From assembly GCF_023283845.1 (NCBI RefSeq), contig NZ_JAKILC010000008.1:157611-221610 (forward strand): DNA of 64,000 nucleotides, in the 5' to 3' direction. Below, piece after piece: positions 34,465 through 44,108 of this stretch; within the stretch, counting starts at the first letter, position 1, and each line of letters starts with the position of its first letter. Under the pieces are notes generated by a model, which searched no databases, had not been told where the DNA came from, and saw nothing but the letters and a program-made list of their open reading frames with translations. The position numbers were made by a program, and so were the translations under genes. The stretch is from Shewanella marinintestina (GTDB lineage: Bacteria > Pseudomonadota > Gammaproteobacteria > Enterobacterales > Shewanellaceae).

Positions 34465-35030
34465 ACATTCTGGTTCAGCTGTTGTTGTAGCTTTTTAAAC
34501 TCTGACTTAGCATCATCAAGTCGTTGTAACAACTCTTTGTTTTCGCTAACTAGCTGAGCTTGCTGATAGACTTTATTGAGGTCAGTTTCTATGATGTTGT
34601 GGAATCGCCTTAGTAGTTGTTTAGTTGGATTATCAAATTGCTGCGGCTGATTATCTAGCATACAGATGGTGCCAAATATATCGCCATTGGGCCAATGCAA
34701 AGGCATACCGAAATACGCCACCATTCCAAGCTTAATGTCGGGGTTATTACACCATTGTGGATCACTAAGTGCATTGTTGATGATGAGCTCTTTTTTACCG
34801 TTGATCACTGCCTCACAGTATAAGCCGAACCCTAACAGCTCACGCTCTTTTGCGGTGTAAGGGTTATTTGGGCAATGGCAACGGGTAAAAACTTCAAGCT
34901 CTTGCTTATGCAGGCGCATGATTAATGTTGCTGGGATCGCTGATATTTCAGATATGAGGTTGACGATCTCTTGCCAACTTTGGCCAATATCGTCTTGGAT
35001 ATTAATATTTCCAGTGTCTATGTTATCCAT
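34461..35030 (-). CDS. Stand-alone GAF-domain protein
   Basis: About 189 residues from the ATG at 35030, preferred because AAGGAAG lies just upstream. A GAF domain (~15-150: IPATLIMRLHKQELEVFTRCHCPNNPY, GLYCEAVINGKKELIINNAL, VAYFGMPLHWPNGDIFGTICMLD) resembles the sensory domain usually fused to diguanylate cyclases or kinases. It is followed by a C-terminal coiled coil rich in Q, E, L and K. No output domain is attached, so it may act by protein contact. The convergent overlap with the hydrolase is unusual but small. Confidence 0.8.
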   Translation of the reverse strand: MDNIDTGNINIQDDIGQSWQEIVNLISEISAIPATLIMRLHKQELEVFTRCHCPNNPYTAKERELLGFGLYCEAVINGKKELIINNALSDPQWCNNPDIKLGMVAYFGMPLHWPNGDIFGTICMLDNQPQQFDNPTKQLLRRFHNIIETDLNKVYQQAQLVSENKELLQRLDDAKSEFKKLQQQLNQNV

Positions 35031-35319
35031 TGTGGCTTCCTTATCTTGTTTCTCTTGCCTAAAGCTGCAAATGAACACTCCCTGATTTCTTAAAACTTAA
35101 TAGGTTTTTGTTATTAACGCTAACTTTCAATTGAAAATACTTAGTTAAGCTTAATTGAATCAATATTTTATACAATTTCAGCTGTCTTGTTGTTAGCAGG
35201 TGTTCTCTTTAATGGTGCAAGATAACGGATAATAGCCAGAATGAAGCATAGTTTTAGTTATCTTGAGTAAGGCCAATCCCATGAGCAGTTTTAGCCTTAG
35301 AGTGGCCAAAACATAATAG

Positions 35320-36666
35320 TTAAAGCTTCTCAGCGGGAAAGGTTAGGAGTGCACAACATCCCCGCGGCTCAATATCTGTCAGGCTAAACTGCCATTGGTA
35401 GCGCTGGCATAAGCTATCGACGATTAAAAGCCCTAAGCCGTGGCCATTATCATTACTGTTTTCGGACGAATTGAGCCCACGGCCTTTATCGGTTATCGAT
35501 ATTTGGCTTTGCTCAACATTGACAACGATTTCGCCTGAGTCGCTGGCATTGATGGCGTTAGTAATGATGTTACTCAGCAGCATTCTTAATACTGCGGGGC
35601 TAGGCTTGATAACCGGAGCTTGGTTAAAGTTAACTATAAGCTTGATTTTTTTAGACTGCGCCAGTAAAGACAGCGGCGTAGTAGTTTGTTCAAGCTCACT
35701 TTTCGATAAGGTTCTAAACTCTTGGCTATCAGTGCCTTTTTCCTGCTTTACTATGCTGAGTAATGCATCGACTGTGTGCTGCATTTCATGGGCGGCGCGT
35801 TGAATTCTGTCACGTTGTCGAGCTTGAAATTCAGCACTATCGTTTTGTTCTTGCAGCTTAGCTGCGCCGCTAATAACGGTAATGGGGGTACGTAACTCGT
35901 GGCTAGCGTAACGGGCAAAGGCTTGCTCTTGCTTTATCATACGTTCATTTTGCTGGCGATAGTCATTAAGACTGTTAGCTAGAGCGCTAAACTCTGCCGC
36001 AGATTGAGGAGGCACGTTAAAAATTTTGTGTTCATTTGGCGTTTGTAACTGTTTTCCGAGTTGTAAAACGGGCTCAACGAGACGGCGGCTAAGTTTGTTA
36101 ATCGCAAAACCAAATAACAGAAATAGTAAGCCAATAAAGCTCATTACAAATAGATTAATTGATTGCCACTCTTGATCGCTTAGCTCAACATTTTCCGCTG
36201 GCATAATTAGGTATAACGACTCCATGTTGCCATCAAGCTCAAACTCTTTACGGTATAAAAAGATCTCTTTTTGTTCACTTAAAGAGTCATCTTCAAATAG
36301 TTTAAAACTGACGATTTCGTGCAACATACCACTTGAACCACGATCAACGACTTCGCCAGAAAAACCCACTGGAAACTTGGTTAAGTCGCCATATTTTTCT
36401 GGGATAAGTTCATGGGAGTAAAAAGCTTGGACGTGCAGACCTATTTGCAGCGGCTGCCTTGCTCCTTGCTGAAACAGACTGATTGCAAAGGGAGCACTTG
36501 CCTCGAGTTCGTGCTTGTTAACTTCATCTTCAATCCACTGCATTAAGCTTAGCGTGATAATATAAATGGTTAAGCCAATCATGAGCGCAATAATACTAAA
36601 ATAGAGAAGTAGTTTGTGCGGCAGGCTCGAAACGGAAGAGCGTTTGCTTATTAAGCGCTTTAGCAA
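35320..36666 (-). CDS. Sensor histidine kinase
   Basis: 448 residues. Two TM helices (~18-40 and ~175-195) flank a periplasmic sensor domain of about 135 residues. A HAMP-like linker and a HisKA domain follow, with the phospho-acceptor His256 in YASHELRTPITV. The ATPase domain is at the C-terminus (NAINASDSGEIVV, ITDKGRGL, GHGLGLLIV). It overlaps the response-regulator gene upstream by seven bases. The pair is divergent from a glycosyltransferase cluster and probably controls it. The signal is not known. Confidence 0.92.
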   Translation of the reverse strand: MLKRLISKRSSVSSLPHKLLLYFSIIALMIGLTIYIITLSLMQWIEDEVNKHELEASAPFAISLFQQGARQPLQIGLHVQAFYSHELIPEKYGDLTKFPVGFSGEVVDRGSSGMLHEIVSFKLFEDDSLSEQKEIFLYRKEFELDGNMESLYLIMPAENVELSDQEWQSINLFVMSFIGLLFLLFGFAINKLSRRLVEPVLQLGKQLQTPNEHKIFNVPPQSAAEFSALANSLNDYRQQNERMIKQEQAFARYASHELRTPITVISGAAKLQEQNDSAEFQARQRDRIQRAAHEMQHTVDALLSIVKQEKGTDSQEFRTLSKSELEQTTTPLSLLAQSKKIKLIVNFNQAPVIKPSPAVLRMLLSNIITNAINASDSGEIVVNVEQSQISITDKGRGLNSSENSNDNGHGLGLLIVDSLCQRYQWQFSLTDIEPRGCCALLTFPAEKL

Positions 36667-37349
36667 CAGTCTTCTCCTAGTTGAAGCCTAAAGCCAACTT
36701 TTGGAACCGTTGCTAGCATTGGCTGCTTAAAAGGCTTATCGAGCTGATTACGTAATTGGTACATATGGCTGCGCAGAATATCGCTGCTCGGTGGAGATTG
36801 TCCCCAGATCTCGTCAATAATGTGTTCGCGCTTAACAATGTTAGGGGCATTTTTAATTAACAGTAGCAAGATCTGATAAGTGATTGGCGTGAGTGCTAGT
36901 TGCATATTTTGTCTTGATGCCTGATGCCTAGCGATATTAATTTCGATATCACCAAACTTTAGCGTACCTTGGGCGACTTGACCCCTATGGCGCTTTATCA
37001 GTGCTTGAATGCGAGCGTCTACAACATCTAAGTCAAAGGGTTTGCCAAGATAGTCGTCAGCTCCGCTATCAAAACCCGTTAGCAAGTCGGTTTTATTATC
37101 GAGAGCCGTTAGCATTAAGATCGGCGTACTACAGCCGAGTGAGCGCAGGGTTTTGCATAAGCTTAAGCCGTCTAATTTTGGCAGCATTAAGTCTAAAATG
37201 ATGGCATCAAAATCAAATGCCTGTGCTAGTGACAATCCTAATTCGCCATTATCGGCAAAATCGAGCTCCATACCTTTGGCCTCAAAATAATCACCAAGGA
37301 TCCCAGCAACATCGATGTTATCTTCAATAATCAGTAATTTAATTGTCAT
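36660..37349 (-). CDS. OmpR-family response regulator
   Basis: 229 residues from the ATG at 37349. The receiver domain has IIEDN and phospho-acceptor Asp53 in IILDLMLPKLDG, followed by LMLTAL and GADDYLGKPF. The C-terminal winged helix has NIVKREHIIDEIWG and SDILRSHMYQLRNQLDKPF, as in OmpR/PhoB regulators. It is co-transcribed with the kinase. The 129-base gap to the divergent glycosyltransferase gene is a likely binding region. Confidence 0.93.
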   Translation of the reverse strand: MTIKLLIIEDNIDVAGILGDYFEAKGMELDFADNGELGLSLAQAFDFDAIILDLMLPKLDGLSLCKTLRSLGCSTPILMLTALDNKTDLLTGFDSGADDYLGKPFDLDVVDARIQALIKRHRGQVAQGTLKFGDIEINIARHQASRQNMQLALTPITYQILLLLIKNAPNIVKREHIIDEIWGQSPPSSDILRSHMYQLRNQLDKPFKQPMLATVPKVGFRLQLGEDCC

Positions 37350-37478
37350 TACGTCGGCACCGCCAGTCAATTTTATTGGATTATTTTAGCATTTTTTTTG
37401 TGGAAAAAATGTCAATGACATTTTGTTCACTTCGGCAAGAGCATGCTAGTTGTAATTCAGTCGTAGTGGGACAAACAT

Positions 37479-38534
37479 ATGCCTTATTCTTCGTTCAGTC
37501 AAAGCGCTAATCATACAGAGATCTGCTTGTCAGTTGTGGTGCCGTTATTCAATGAATCACTGATGATTAAACCACTAATTGAGCGGCTAACCAAAGTGCT
37601 ATCTCAGCTTGATGAGCGCTGTGAAATTGTGTTTGTTGATGATGGCAGTAGTGATGACTCATGGCTGCAAGTAAGTCAGTTGCCTCTGGTTGATAATGAG
37701 TACCAATGCATCAAGCTCAGCCGTAATTTTGGTAAAGAAGCGGCTATGTCTGCGGGGCTTGAACATGCTCGAGGGTTAGCCGTTATTATGTTGGACGCTG
37801 ATTTACAAGATCCGCCAGAGTTAATCCCAGATATGCTGGCACAGTGGCGTGCAGGCTACGATATCGTCAATATGAAGCGTAAAAAGCGCTTAGGTGAGAC
37901 TTGGTTTAAACGTTTTTCCGCAAGTTGTTTTTATAAGTTGATGAATTGGGTATCTGACTCTCCCGTACCTGAAAACGTGGGAGATTTTCGTCTAATGAGC
38001 CGGCAGGTTGTCGACAGTATTAAAGCCTTACCAGAGCGTAATCGCTTTATGAAAGGCCTATTTAGCTGGCCAGGTTTTTCACAGAAAACCCTTGAATTCG
38101 ATAGGGACCCACGCTTTGTTGGTGAAACTAAGTGGAACTACGGCAAACTATTTGGCTTAGCAATGGACGGTATCACTTCCTTTAGCTTTAAACCCTTAAG
38201 ATTGGCGACTTGGTGTGGTGTTATCACGGCCATGAGCGCATTTGCTTACGGTGGTTGGATTGTTGCTAACACCCTCATTTTTGGTGGCAGTGTTGCTGGT
38301 TACCCTTCCTTGATGGTAGTGCAACTGGCGTTGGCTGGCATTCAGTTACTAGCCTTAGGTTTAATTGGCGAATATTTAGGTCGTGTTTTTGTCGAGGTAA
38401 AACAGCGTCCAATCTATTTGATTGAAGAAGTTGCCTATAGGGAATCTTTAGCTCAGGTACAAAAACGAACCAGTAGTACAGTTGATTTCGCTGAAGCGAC
38501 TCAAGGTAATGTTAGTTACTTGGGGGCGAAATAA
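37479..38534 (+). CDS. GtrB/ArnC-like polyprenyl-phosphate glycosyltransferase
   Basis: 351 residues. A GT2 domain contains SVVVPLFNES, EIVFVDDGSSDDSW, LDADLQDPPELIPDML and VGDFRLMSRQVV, and two C-terminal TM helices follow (~235-290). This is the GtrB/DPM1/ArnC family, which transfers a sugar from a nucleotide to undecaprenyl phosphate on the cytoplasmic face. It is the first gene of an operon with an ArnT-like transferase, a GtrA flippase and an FG-GAP protein. Its stop overlaps the next start (TAATG). Confidence 0.9.
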   Translation: MPYSSFSQSANHTEICLSVVVPLFNESLMIKPLIERLTKVLSQLDERCEIVFVDDGSSDDSWLQVSQLPLVDNEYQCIKLSRNFGKEAAMSAGLEHARGLAVIMLDADLQDPPELIPDMLAQWRAGYDIVNMKRKKRLGETWFKRFSASCFYKLMNWVSDSPVPENVGDFRLMSRQVVDSIKALPERNRFMKGLFSWPGFSQKTLEFDRDPRFVGETKWNYGKLFGLAMDGITSFSFKPLRLATWCGVITAMSAFAYGGWIVANTLIFGGSVAGYPSLMVVQLALAGIQLLALGLIGEYLGRVFVEVKQRPIYLIEEVAYRESLAQVQKRTSSTVDFAEATQGNVSYLGAK

Positions 38535-39925
38535 TGCTCCAAGCTGTAAATAGACCAAAAGGATTAGTGGTTCTGTTAGTCGTAGTATTGGTTAGAGCAC
38601 TGCTTTTACCTTGGTACCCGTTGATGGATACCACAGAGGCGCGTTATGGAGAAATGGCGCGTTTAATGGTTGAAACGGGTAATTGGGTTACGCCATTGTT
38701 TGATTATGGGGTGCCGTTTTGGGGTAAGCCACCACTTCATACATGGATGAGTGCGAGTTCTATTTTAGCATTTGGCAGCAATGAATTTGCGGTGCGCCTC
38801 CCTCATTGGCTGGCGGCAGTCTTAGTGCTCGCTTGTGTTGGATATTTTGCGAAGCGTTTACGTTTACCGATTGTACCGATATTGATTATCTTAGCTTCGA
38901 CCGTGGTATTTACTATTAGTGCTGGTGCAGTAATGACTGATATGGCTTTAACGCTGGGCCTGACTCTGGCCATGGTCGGTTTTTATTTATGTTGGCAAGG
39001 CGACAAACCATGGGGGTATGCCGGATTTGTCGGCCTTGCGATAGGCCTGTTAGCTAAAGGGCCGGTTGCTTTGGTGTTATTTGGTATAGGCTCTGGGTTA
39101 TGGCTTTTATGGCAGTACGGTCCAATTAAAGTGTGGCGGCAATTATGGCAACGAGTGCCATTACTCGGCGGCGTAGGATTAATGTTAGCTATTGCATTAC
39201 CTTGGTATGCCATTGCTGAACGAGCAACTCCAGGGTTTATAAATTATTTTATTGTTGGAGAGCATTGGTCACGATTTGTTGATAGTGGCTGGCAGGGTGA
39301 TTTGTATGGCTCTGCCCATGATGAAGTTAGGGGCACTATTTGGTGGTATTTTGTTATTGCGGCTTTGCCTTGGTCGTTGTTTTTGCCTCGCGCCCTATAC
39401 AAGATAATTAACGAACCAAAGCAAGCTGAAGCGATAGAGGAGCTGCCTAAAGGCTTAGCGAGTTACTTAGTGTGTTGGATGATAGCACCAATGGTGCTGT
39501 TTACTTTTGCAGGTAATATATTGCCTGCTTACGTGTTACCGGGGATCCCAGGGGTTGCGCTTTTGTTAGGTTTTGCATGGCGTAATAGTCGGTTACCTGG
39601 GCTACACGCTATCGCTTTAAGCATACCGCTATTGTTAATCGCGACCGTTATTGTGCTGAACTTTGGCCCAGACAAAGATAAAAGTGAGCGCTGGTTATTA
39701 GCGCAGCGAAGTGAATCGTTACCAACCTATTACTGGCAACATCAGCCATTTTCAGCGCGATTTTATAGTGCTGGTCAGGCTGATAAGATTCAGAGCCTGA
39801 CTGAAGTGAAGTCCGGAGATTTCTATTTAGTTGCCAATAACAGGCTTGTGAAAACTGAGTTTGCTGATTGCGAAGCTTTAGCTAACAACAAATATCGAGG
39901 TTTGCTCAAGTGTCGTCGCAACTAG
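38534..39925 (+). CDS. GT39/ArnT-like membrane glycosyltransferase
   Basis: 463 residues with about 10-12 hydrophobic helices. The first periplasmic loop has MDTTEARYGEMARLMVETGNWVTPL, with the conserved acidic motif of the ArnT/PMT superfamily, then GKPPLHTWMSA. Such enzymes move a sugar from a polyprenyl carrier to lipid A, protein or another envelope acceptor. With GtrB-like and GtrA-like neighbours this would be the final transfer step. The acceptor and sugar cannot be told from sequence. Confidence 0.87.
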   Translation: MLQAVNRPKGLVVLLVVVLVRALLLPWYPLMDTTEARYGEMARLMVETGNWVTPLFDYGVPFWGKPPLHTWMSASSILAFGSNEFAVRLPHWLAAVLVLACVGYFAKRLRLPIVPILIILASTVVFTISAGAVMTDMALTLGLTLAMVGFYLCWQGDKPWGYAGFVGLAIGLLAKGPVALVLFGIGSGLWLLWQYGPIKVWRQLWQRVPLLGGVGLMLAIALPWYAIAERATPGFINYFIVGEHWSRFVDSGWQGDLYGSAHDEVRGTIWWYFVIAALPWSLFLPRALYKIINEPKQAEAIEELPKGLASYLVCWMIAPMVLFTFAGNILPAYVLPGIPGVALLLGFAWRNSRLPGLHAIALSIPLLLIATVIVLNFGPDKDKSERWLLAQRSESLPTYYWQHQPFSARFYSAGQADKIQSLTEVKSGDFYLVANNRLVKTEFADCEALANNKYRGLLKCRRN

Positions 39926-40410
39926 GTATTGTCCAAAAGCGCGCTTGTGAGTTAAAGGCTAAAACATTAAAGCGTTTTTCTCTGCAGCAGTTCAAAAATA
40001 AATTTACTGCTGAAATTCGATTCTTAACAGTAGGGGCGGGCGTCTTTGTGTTTGATGCAGGCGTGTTTTATTTACTGCTTAGCTTAACCCCTTTGACATT
40101 GATGTCGGCTAGAGTGCTCGCTTTTGCTGCGGCGGTAGTGTTGTCTTGGTATGTGAATCGCCATTGGACTTTTAAAGGCCGTAAACACCGCGCTAAAGCA
40201 AAGCAATTTAGTATGTCTTTAGTGGTTGCGAGTATTGCCGCTATAATGAATCTGTCAGTATTTTACGTCGTTAATCATTTGCTTAAAGAGCAACTTGTTA
40301 ATCAGCCTATATTAGCAAGCCTTGGCTTTGCACTAGGAGTATTAGCCGGATTGATAGTGAATTGGTTAGGTGCCAATTATTGGACCTTTTCTAATAAACA
40401 CGCCATATAA
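39910..40410 (+). CDS. GtrA-like flippase
   Basis: 166 residues with a GTG start overlapping the previous gene by 16 bases. It has four TM helices; the first segment EIRFLTVGAGVFVFDAGVFYLLL and the end LAGLIVNWLGANYWTF (with FNRHWTF-type VNRHWTFKG in the middle) match the GtrA family. GtrA is thought to flip undecaprenyl-linked sugar to the periplasmic side. Fits between the GtrB-like and ArnT-like steps. Confidence 0.87.
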   Translation: MSSQLGIVQKRACELKAKTLKRFSLQQFKNKFTAEIRFLTVGAGVFVFDAGVFYLLLSLTPLTLMSARVLAFAAAVVLSWYVNRHWTFKGRKHRAKAKQFSMSLVVASIAAIMNLSVFYVVNHLLKEQLVNQPILASLGFALGVLAGLIVNWLGANYWTFSNKHAI

Positions 40411-40602
40411 AATATGTTCAAAAGCTTTGTTTGAGAGGCCCCTTAAAGTCGTTATCGTAGCAGTGGAGTATCACTCATAGCGCATCCTTGTGTTACAAAC
40501 TGTTAACGAATGGTTTCGTTCACAGTTAAAAACCGTTAGTTTCAATACCTCTGCTGATATTAGGCAAAGTTAGGATTGATGGGTGACACAAGGAGTATAT
40601 TG

Positions 40603-42192
40603 ATGAAATTGACACTTAAAGGCTTGATAGGTACTTGCGCGATTGTGGCTAGTGGCGTGTCATTATCTGCCCAGGCAAAATCTGACTCGGGATTAAACTT
40701 TACCGAATCTGTTATTAATGCACCTTTTGAATTAACTCACCCAATTATTGCGGCAGATCTATTATCGCAGCCAGGAAAGGAGCTTATCGCTTTTGGTATT
40801 GATGACTTAAACCAACGCTGGATGGCAATCTACCTACTTCAGCAAGGCCAGTATCAATTGTCTCATAAGCAAGCGTTACCTCAAGAGTTACACAGTTTTG
40901 ATATTACGGAACCCACAGATACAGAACTGCAAAAGTTGTACTTTTTATCACAAGACAAATTACAACTGTTGGTTAATCCCGCGAATACTCAAGAGTGGCA
41001 GATTGAAACTGTTGCTAAGATAAACTCATTATCTTTTAAAGATCGCCCGGATTTTATTAGTCGCGGTGAATTCATTCAAGATCTTAATGGCGACAAACGT
41101 GATGATATTTTGATTCATGACTTCTACCAAGTGCATCTGCTATTAGCGACAGACCAAGGTTTTCAACCTCAAGAGCTGCCGATAAAACCACAGTCTAGAT
41201 TATTTGAAGATGGTGCTACTTACACCCAGTCTAAACTTTACATTAGCGACGTTAACCTTGATGGCTTGATGGACATTGTTAAGATTGGTGAGGGCGAGCT
41301 TGAAGTTTATAAACAGAATAAACCTGAACTTGCGTTAGCTAATATTGAGCAAGCTGAAGCAAATACTGATAAAGATAGTCATAAGGAGACGCTTACCTTT
41401 AACCCTATCGCCGAGTTTATCTCAGTGCGCCAGCCTATAAGCGGCATTGATTGGTGGAATAAGCGTGATGCTTATGGTGAGCAATTAGATCAAAGCAAGC
41501 TGGTGTATCGCAAGGTTGAGGAGCTTAAAGATCTCAATAATGATGGCATTACCGATATGGTGATCCGTTATACCAAAAGTTCCGGCGTTTTCGATAGAGT
41601 TAACGATTACGAAATTTACTTAGGTGAGAGTCAACAAGGGAAATTGCATTTTCCTAAACAGGCGAGCAGCGTGGTTAGAGCGGAAGGGACGTTAACGGGT
41701 TTAGAGTTTGTTGATATCGATAACGACAATAAAGATGAAGTTTTAGTCGCAGGTTTTGATATTGGTGTGTCGCAAATTATCGGTGCGTTGCTATCTGGCA
41801 GCATTGATCAAGATGTACATCTATTTAAGATGGACGCTAACGGACGCTTTAGTGAAGACTCGAATGTTAGTAAAGAAGTTGAACTTAATTTTAGCCTGAG
41901 CTCGGGGCAAGCTGGCAGCCCAGTGGTAAAGCTTGCAGATCTTAATGGTGATGGTTTTAAAGACCTTATTTTGTCGGATGATGAGTCGAGTCTGAAAATT
42001 TATTTAGGCCAAGATGGTGACGATCTATTTAGCCGAGATGCACAAAAGCATGAGCTGCAGTTACCTATTGAAGGTGGCATGCTAAAGACTGAAGATCTCA
42101 ATGGTGATGGACGTGAAGACTTACTGATTAAGTATGGCCGCCAAGATGATGATGATTTATCGAATCAATTTAGAGTATTGCTTGCTAGTTAG
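40603..42192 (+). CDS. Secreted FG-GAP/VCBS repeat protein
   Basis: 529 residues from the ATG at 40603, chosen because AAGGAG is eight bases upstream. A signal peptide ends at SGVSLSAQA. The rest is a beta-propeller-like repeat protein with six D-x-N-x-D-x-x-x-D calcium-binding loops: DLNGDKRDD, DVNLDGLMD, DLNNDGITD, DIDNDNKDE, DLNGDGFKD, DLNGDGRED. Function unknown. Position 190 bases after gtrA on the same strand suggests it belongs to the glycosylation module, either as an acceptor or as an envelope partner. A terminator follows. Confidence 0.85.
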   Translation: MKLTLKGLIGTCAIVASGVSLSAQAKSDSGLNFTESVINAPFELTHPIIAADLLSQPGKELIAFGIDDLNQRWMAIYLLQQGQYQLSHKQALPQELHSFDITEPTDTELQKLYFLSQDKLQLLVNPANTQEWQIETVAKINSLSFKDRPDFISRGEFIQDLNGDKRDDILIHDFYQVHLLLATDQGFQPQELPIKPQSRLFEDGATYTQSKLYISDVNLDGLMDIVKIGEGELEVYKQNKPELALANIEQAEANTDKDSHKETLTFNPIAEFISVRQPISGIDWWNKRDAYGEQLDQSKLVYRKVEELKDLNNDGITDMVIRYTKSSGVFDRVNDYEIYLGESQQGKLHFPKQASSVVRAEGTLTGLEFVDIDNDNKDEVLVAGFDIGVSQIIGALLSGSIDQDVHLFKMDANGRFSEDSNVSKEVELNFSLSSGQAGSPVVKLADLNGDGFKDLILSDDESSLKIYLGQDGDDLFSRDAQKHELQLPIEGGMLKTEDLNGDGREDLLIKYGRQDDDDLSNQFRVLLAS

Positions 42193-42236
42193 TTACTAGC
42201 CTTGATTGACGCCAATATGATGATTAACTGCTAATA

Positions 42237-42265
42237 GAAATGGAGCCTAAGGCTTCATTTTTTTA
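42237..42265 (+). terminator. Rho-independent terminator after the FG-GAP gene
   Basis: GAAATGGAGCC / GGCTTCATTTTTTT with a two-base loop (one G-U), followed by T residues, 44 bases past the stop. Confidence 0.8.
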
Positions 42266-42468
42266 TTGATTTATTTGGTCTATTAACACCAGAACGAGGA
42301 CTTGGAGCGGTAAATCGGCTGTTATTAATTAAATACGATTTTGGGGTAGCAGAGGCGAAAACCACATTAAGCGTTATATTATTTTATTGAGTTAGCGCGT
42401 TAATTTTGATTTCGTTGCGGCGAAAGTCATGCTTCTTCGCCTCTGCTTAACAGGGTACAGCCTGTTAT

Positions 42469-42684
42469 TTAGCGTTGACGCAATAACTGTTTTATACGTA
42501 CTGCTAGCAGCTTAGTCTGCTGCATAATTGGCAGTGAACCTCTAGTCGATTTTTGCTCACTTTCATGCACTATTTGATAAACCTTTTTTGTCGAGAGTCC
42601 GTAGTCTTTGGCTACGTCTGACAATAAGCGGCCTTTATTTTTAACTTCATTGATAACGTTAAGGTTTAAGTTGATAGCGTCCAT
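42469..42684 (-). CDS. Small helix-turn-helix protein
   Basis: 71 residues from the second ATG (42684), which has AAGAGA at a workable distance; the ATG two codons earlier overlaps that site. The segment KNKGRLLSDVAKDYGLSTKKVYQIVHES is a homeodomain-like/resolvase-type HTH, and the C-terminus is basic (LLAVRIKQLLRQR). It may be a small DNA-binding protein or a remnant of a transposase-type HTH. It has no close neighbour on its strand. Confidence 0.55.
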   Translation of the reverse strand: MDAINLNLNVINEVKNKGRLLSDVAKDYGLSTKKVYQIVHESEQKSTRGSLPIMQQTKLLAVRIKQLLRQR

Positions 42685-42690
42685 GGGCAT

Positions 42691-43151
42691 TCTCTTTTAA
42701 ATTCTAATGATTAATACGGCTAAACATCAGTGGTTTGTACGTCTTTGAGCGTGGTGACGGAGATCCCTAGGCAAGGCTGTTGTGCTAGGCTTTGCCGTTA
42801 TTCTCTGAGCATTGTTATTATTTATTTTTGTTGTCAGTGAGTACTCAATAATGAGTATGCTTAAGCTGTGCCAATACTGAATTTTATTTTAATTCATTAC
42901 AATTCATATGGTTAAAATTTAATGCACAAGACTAGGTCATCTGTTTTAGTTATTTTTGCACTTTACTGGTGCATTGCTGCATGATTTTGGTGCAACCCTG
43001 AAGGTTGGATAAAAAACCGAGTTGTTCACTTTTAACCCACTTAATTGCCTAGCCATTGTCTAATCAATTCTGTTTTATATACTGCTAAAAATAATACATC
43101 TTATAAGCGGTCGTTTTTGCATAACAGCAAAAGCAGTTAGGAGTGGTAAAA
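42691..43151. other. Gene-free region upstream of the OmpA-type lipoprotein
   Basis: About 460 AT-rich bases. A small inverted pair, GGCAAGGC / GCTTTGCC, lies near 42770-42800. No credible gene or known regulatory RNA was seen; promoters for both flanking genes must be here. Confidence 0.4.
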
Positions 43152-43826
43152 ATGAACATAAAACGCAGTTCAATTATTGTGGGTGGCTTAGTGGCTGCGA
43201 TGATGGTCTCTGGTTGCCAAACAACTAATCCATACACTAATGAATCTCAAAATGGCAAAGCGACAAATGGCGCATTGATTGGAGCTATTGCGGGGGCTGC
43301 AATTGGCGTAGCGTCTTCAAGTAAAAGTGATCGCGGTAAAGGCGCATTGATTGGTGCTGCATCGGGTGCAGCGTTAGGTGGTGGTATTGGCTACTACATG
43401 GATGTGCAAGAAGCTGAGTTACGTAAGCAATTACAGTCATCAGGTGTGAGTGTTACTCGCAGCGGCGATAATATTATTCTTAATATGCCTAATGATGTCA
43501 CTTTCGGAGTTGACCAAACAGATTTGAGCCAGCGAGCGCAGCAAGTGCTTAATAGTGTTGTGCTTGTAGCACTAGAATACGACGAAACTAAGCTAAATGT
43601 GATGGGGCATACAGATAGTTCTGGTGCGGAATCATATAACTTAAGATTATCGCAAGTGCGTGCGAGTGAAGTGGCAAATTACTTAACTCAGCATAAGGTG
43701 CCAGCAGTACGTGTTGCGTCTCATGGTATGGGGGAGTCAAAACCGATTGCAGACAATAAGACTAAACAAGGCCGTGCTGAAAACCGTCGAGTTGAGATTA
43801 TCTTAAGCCCAATGCCAAAGGCATAA
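43152..43826 (+). CDS. OmpA-family outer-membrane lipoprotein (YiaD-like)
   Basis: 224 residues from the ATG at 43152, with AGGAG eight bases upstream. The lipobox is MVSGCQT. A glycine-zipper region follows (GALIGAIAGAAIGVASSS, GALIGAASGAALGGGIGY), then an OmpA C-terminal peptidoglycan-binding domain with DVTFGVDQTDLS, VMGHTDSSGAESYNLRLSQVRASEV and GRAENRRVEI. This is the YiaD/Pal-like family that anchors the outer membrane to peptidoglycan. Monocistronic with a terminator. Confidence 0.92.
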   Translation: MNIKRSSIIVGGLVAAMMVSGCQTTNPYTNESQNGKATNGALIGAIAGAAIGVASSSKSDRGKGALIGAASGAALGGGIGYYMDVQEAELRKQLQSSGVSVTRSGDNIILNMPNDVTFGVDQTDLSQRAQQVLNSVVLVALEYDETKLNVMGHTDSSGAESYNLRLSQVRASEVANYLTQHKVPAVRVASHGMGESKPIADNKTKQGRAENRRVEIILSPMPKA

Positions 43827-43858
43827 ACTTAATTTTAGTCGATTAAGTTATTTGAATT

Positions 43859-43882
43859 AAGCCACCGTTAGGTGGCTTTTTT
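43859..43882 (+). terminator. Rho-independent terminator after the OmpA-type lipoprotein
   Basis: AAGCCACC / GGTGGCTT around a GTTA loop, followed by TTTT, 32 bases past the stop. Confidence 0.88.
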
Positions 43883-44108
43883 GATCATAGCTACAGATAG
43901 CAAAGCCTTTTAAATATTGATAGTCTGCTGGGACTTTTTGTCTGCTGTTAGCTTAAAGGCTGTGACGATACTCGCGTGGTTAAATACTTAAGCAGTGCTA
44001 GACGGCTCAGGCATTGTGATTTGATATTAGATGTTTTCTCATTAGCTTAATGCAATGTGTTTGCACATAAATCAACGTTAAAAAAGACAAAATGAACGGA
44101 AAGAAATG

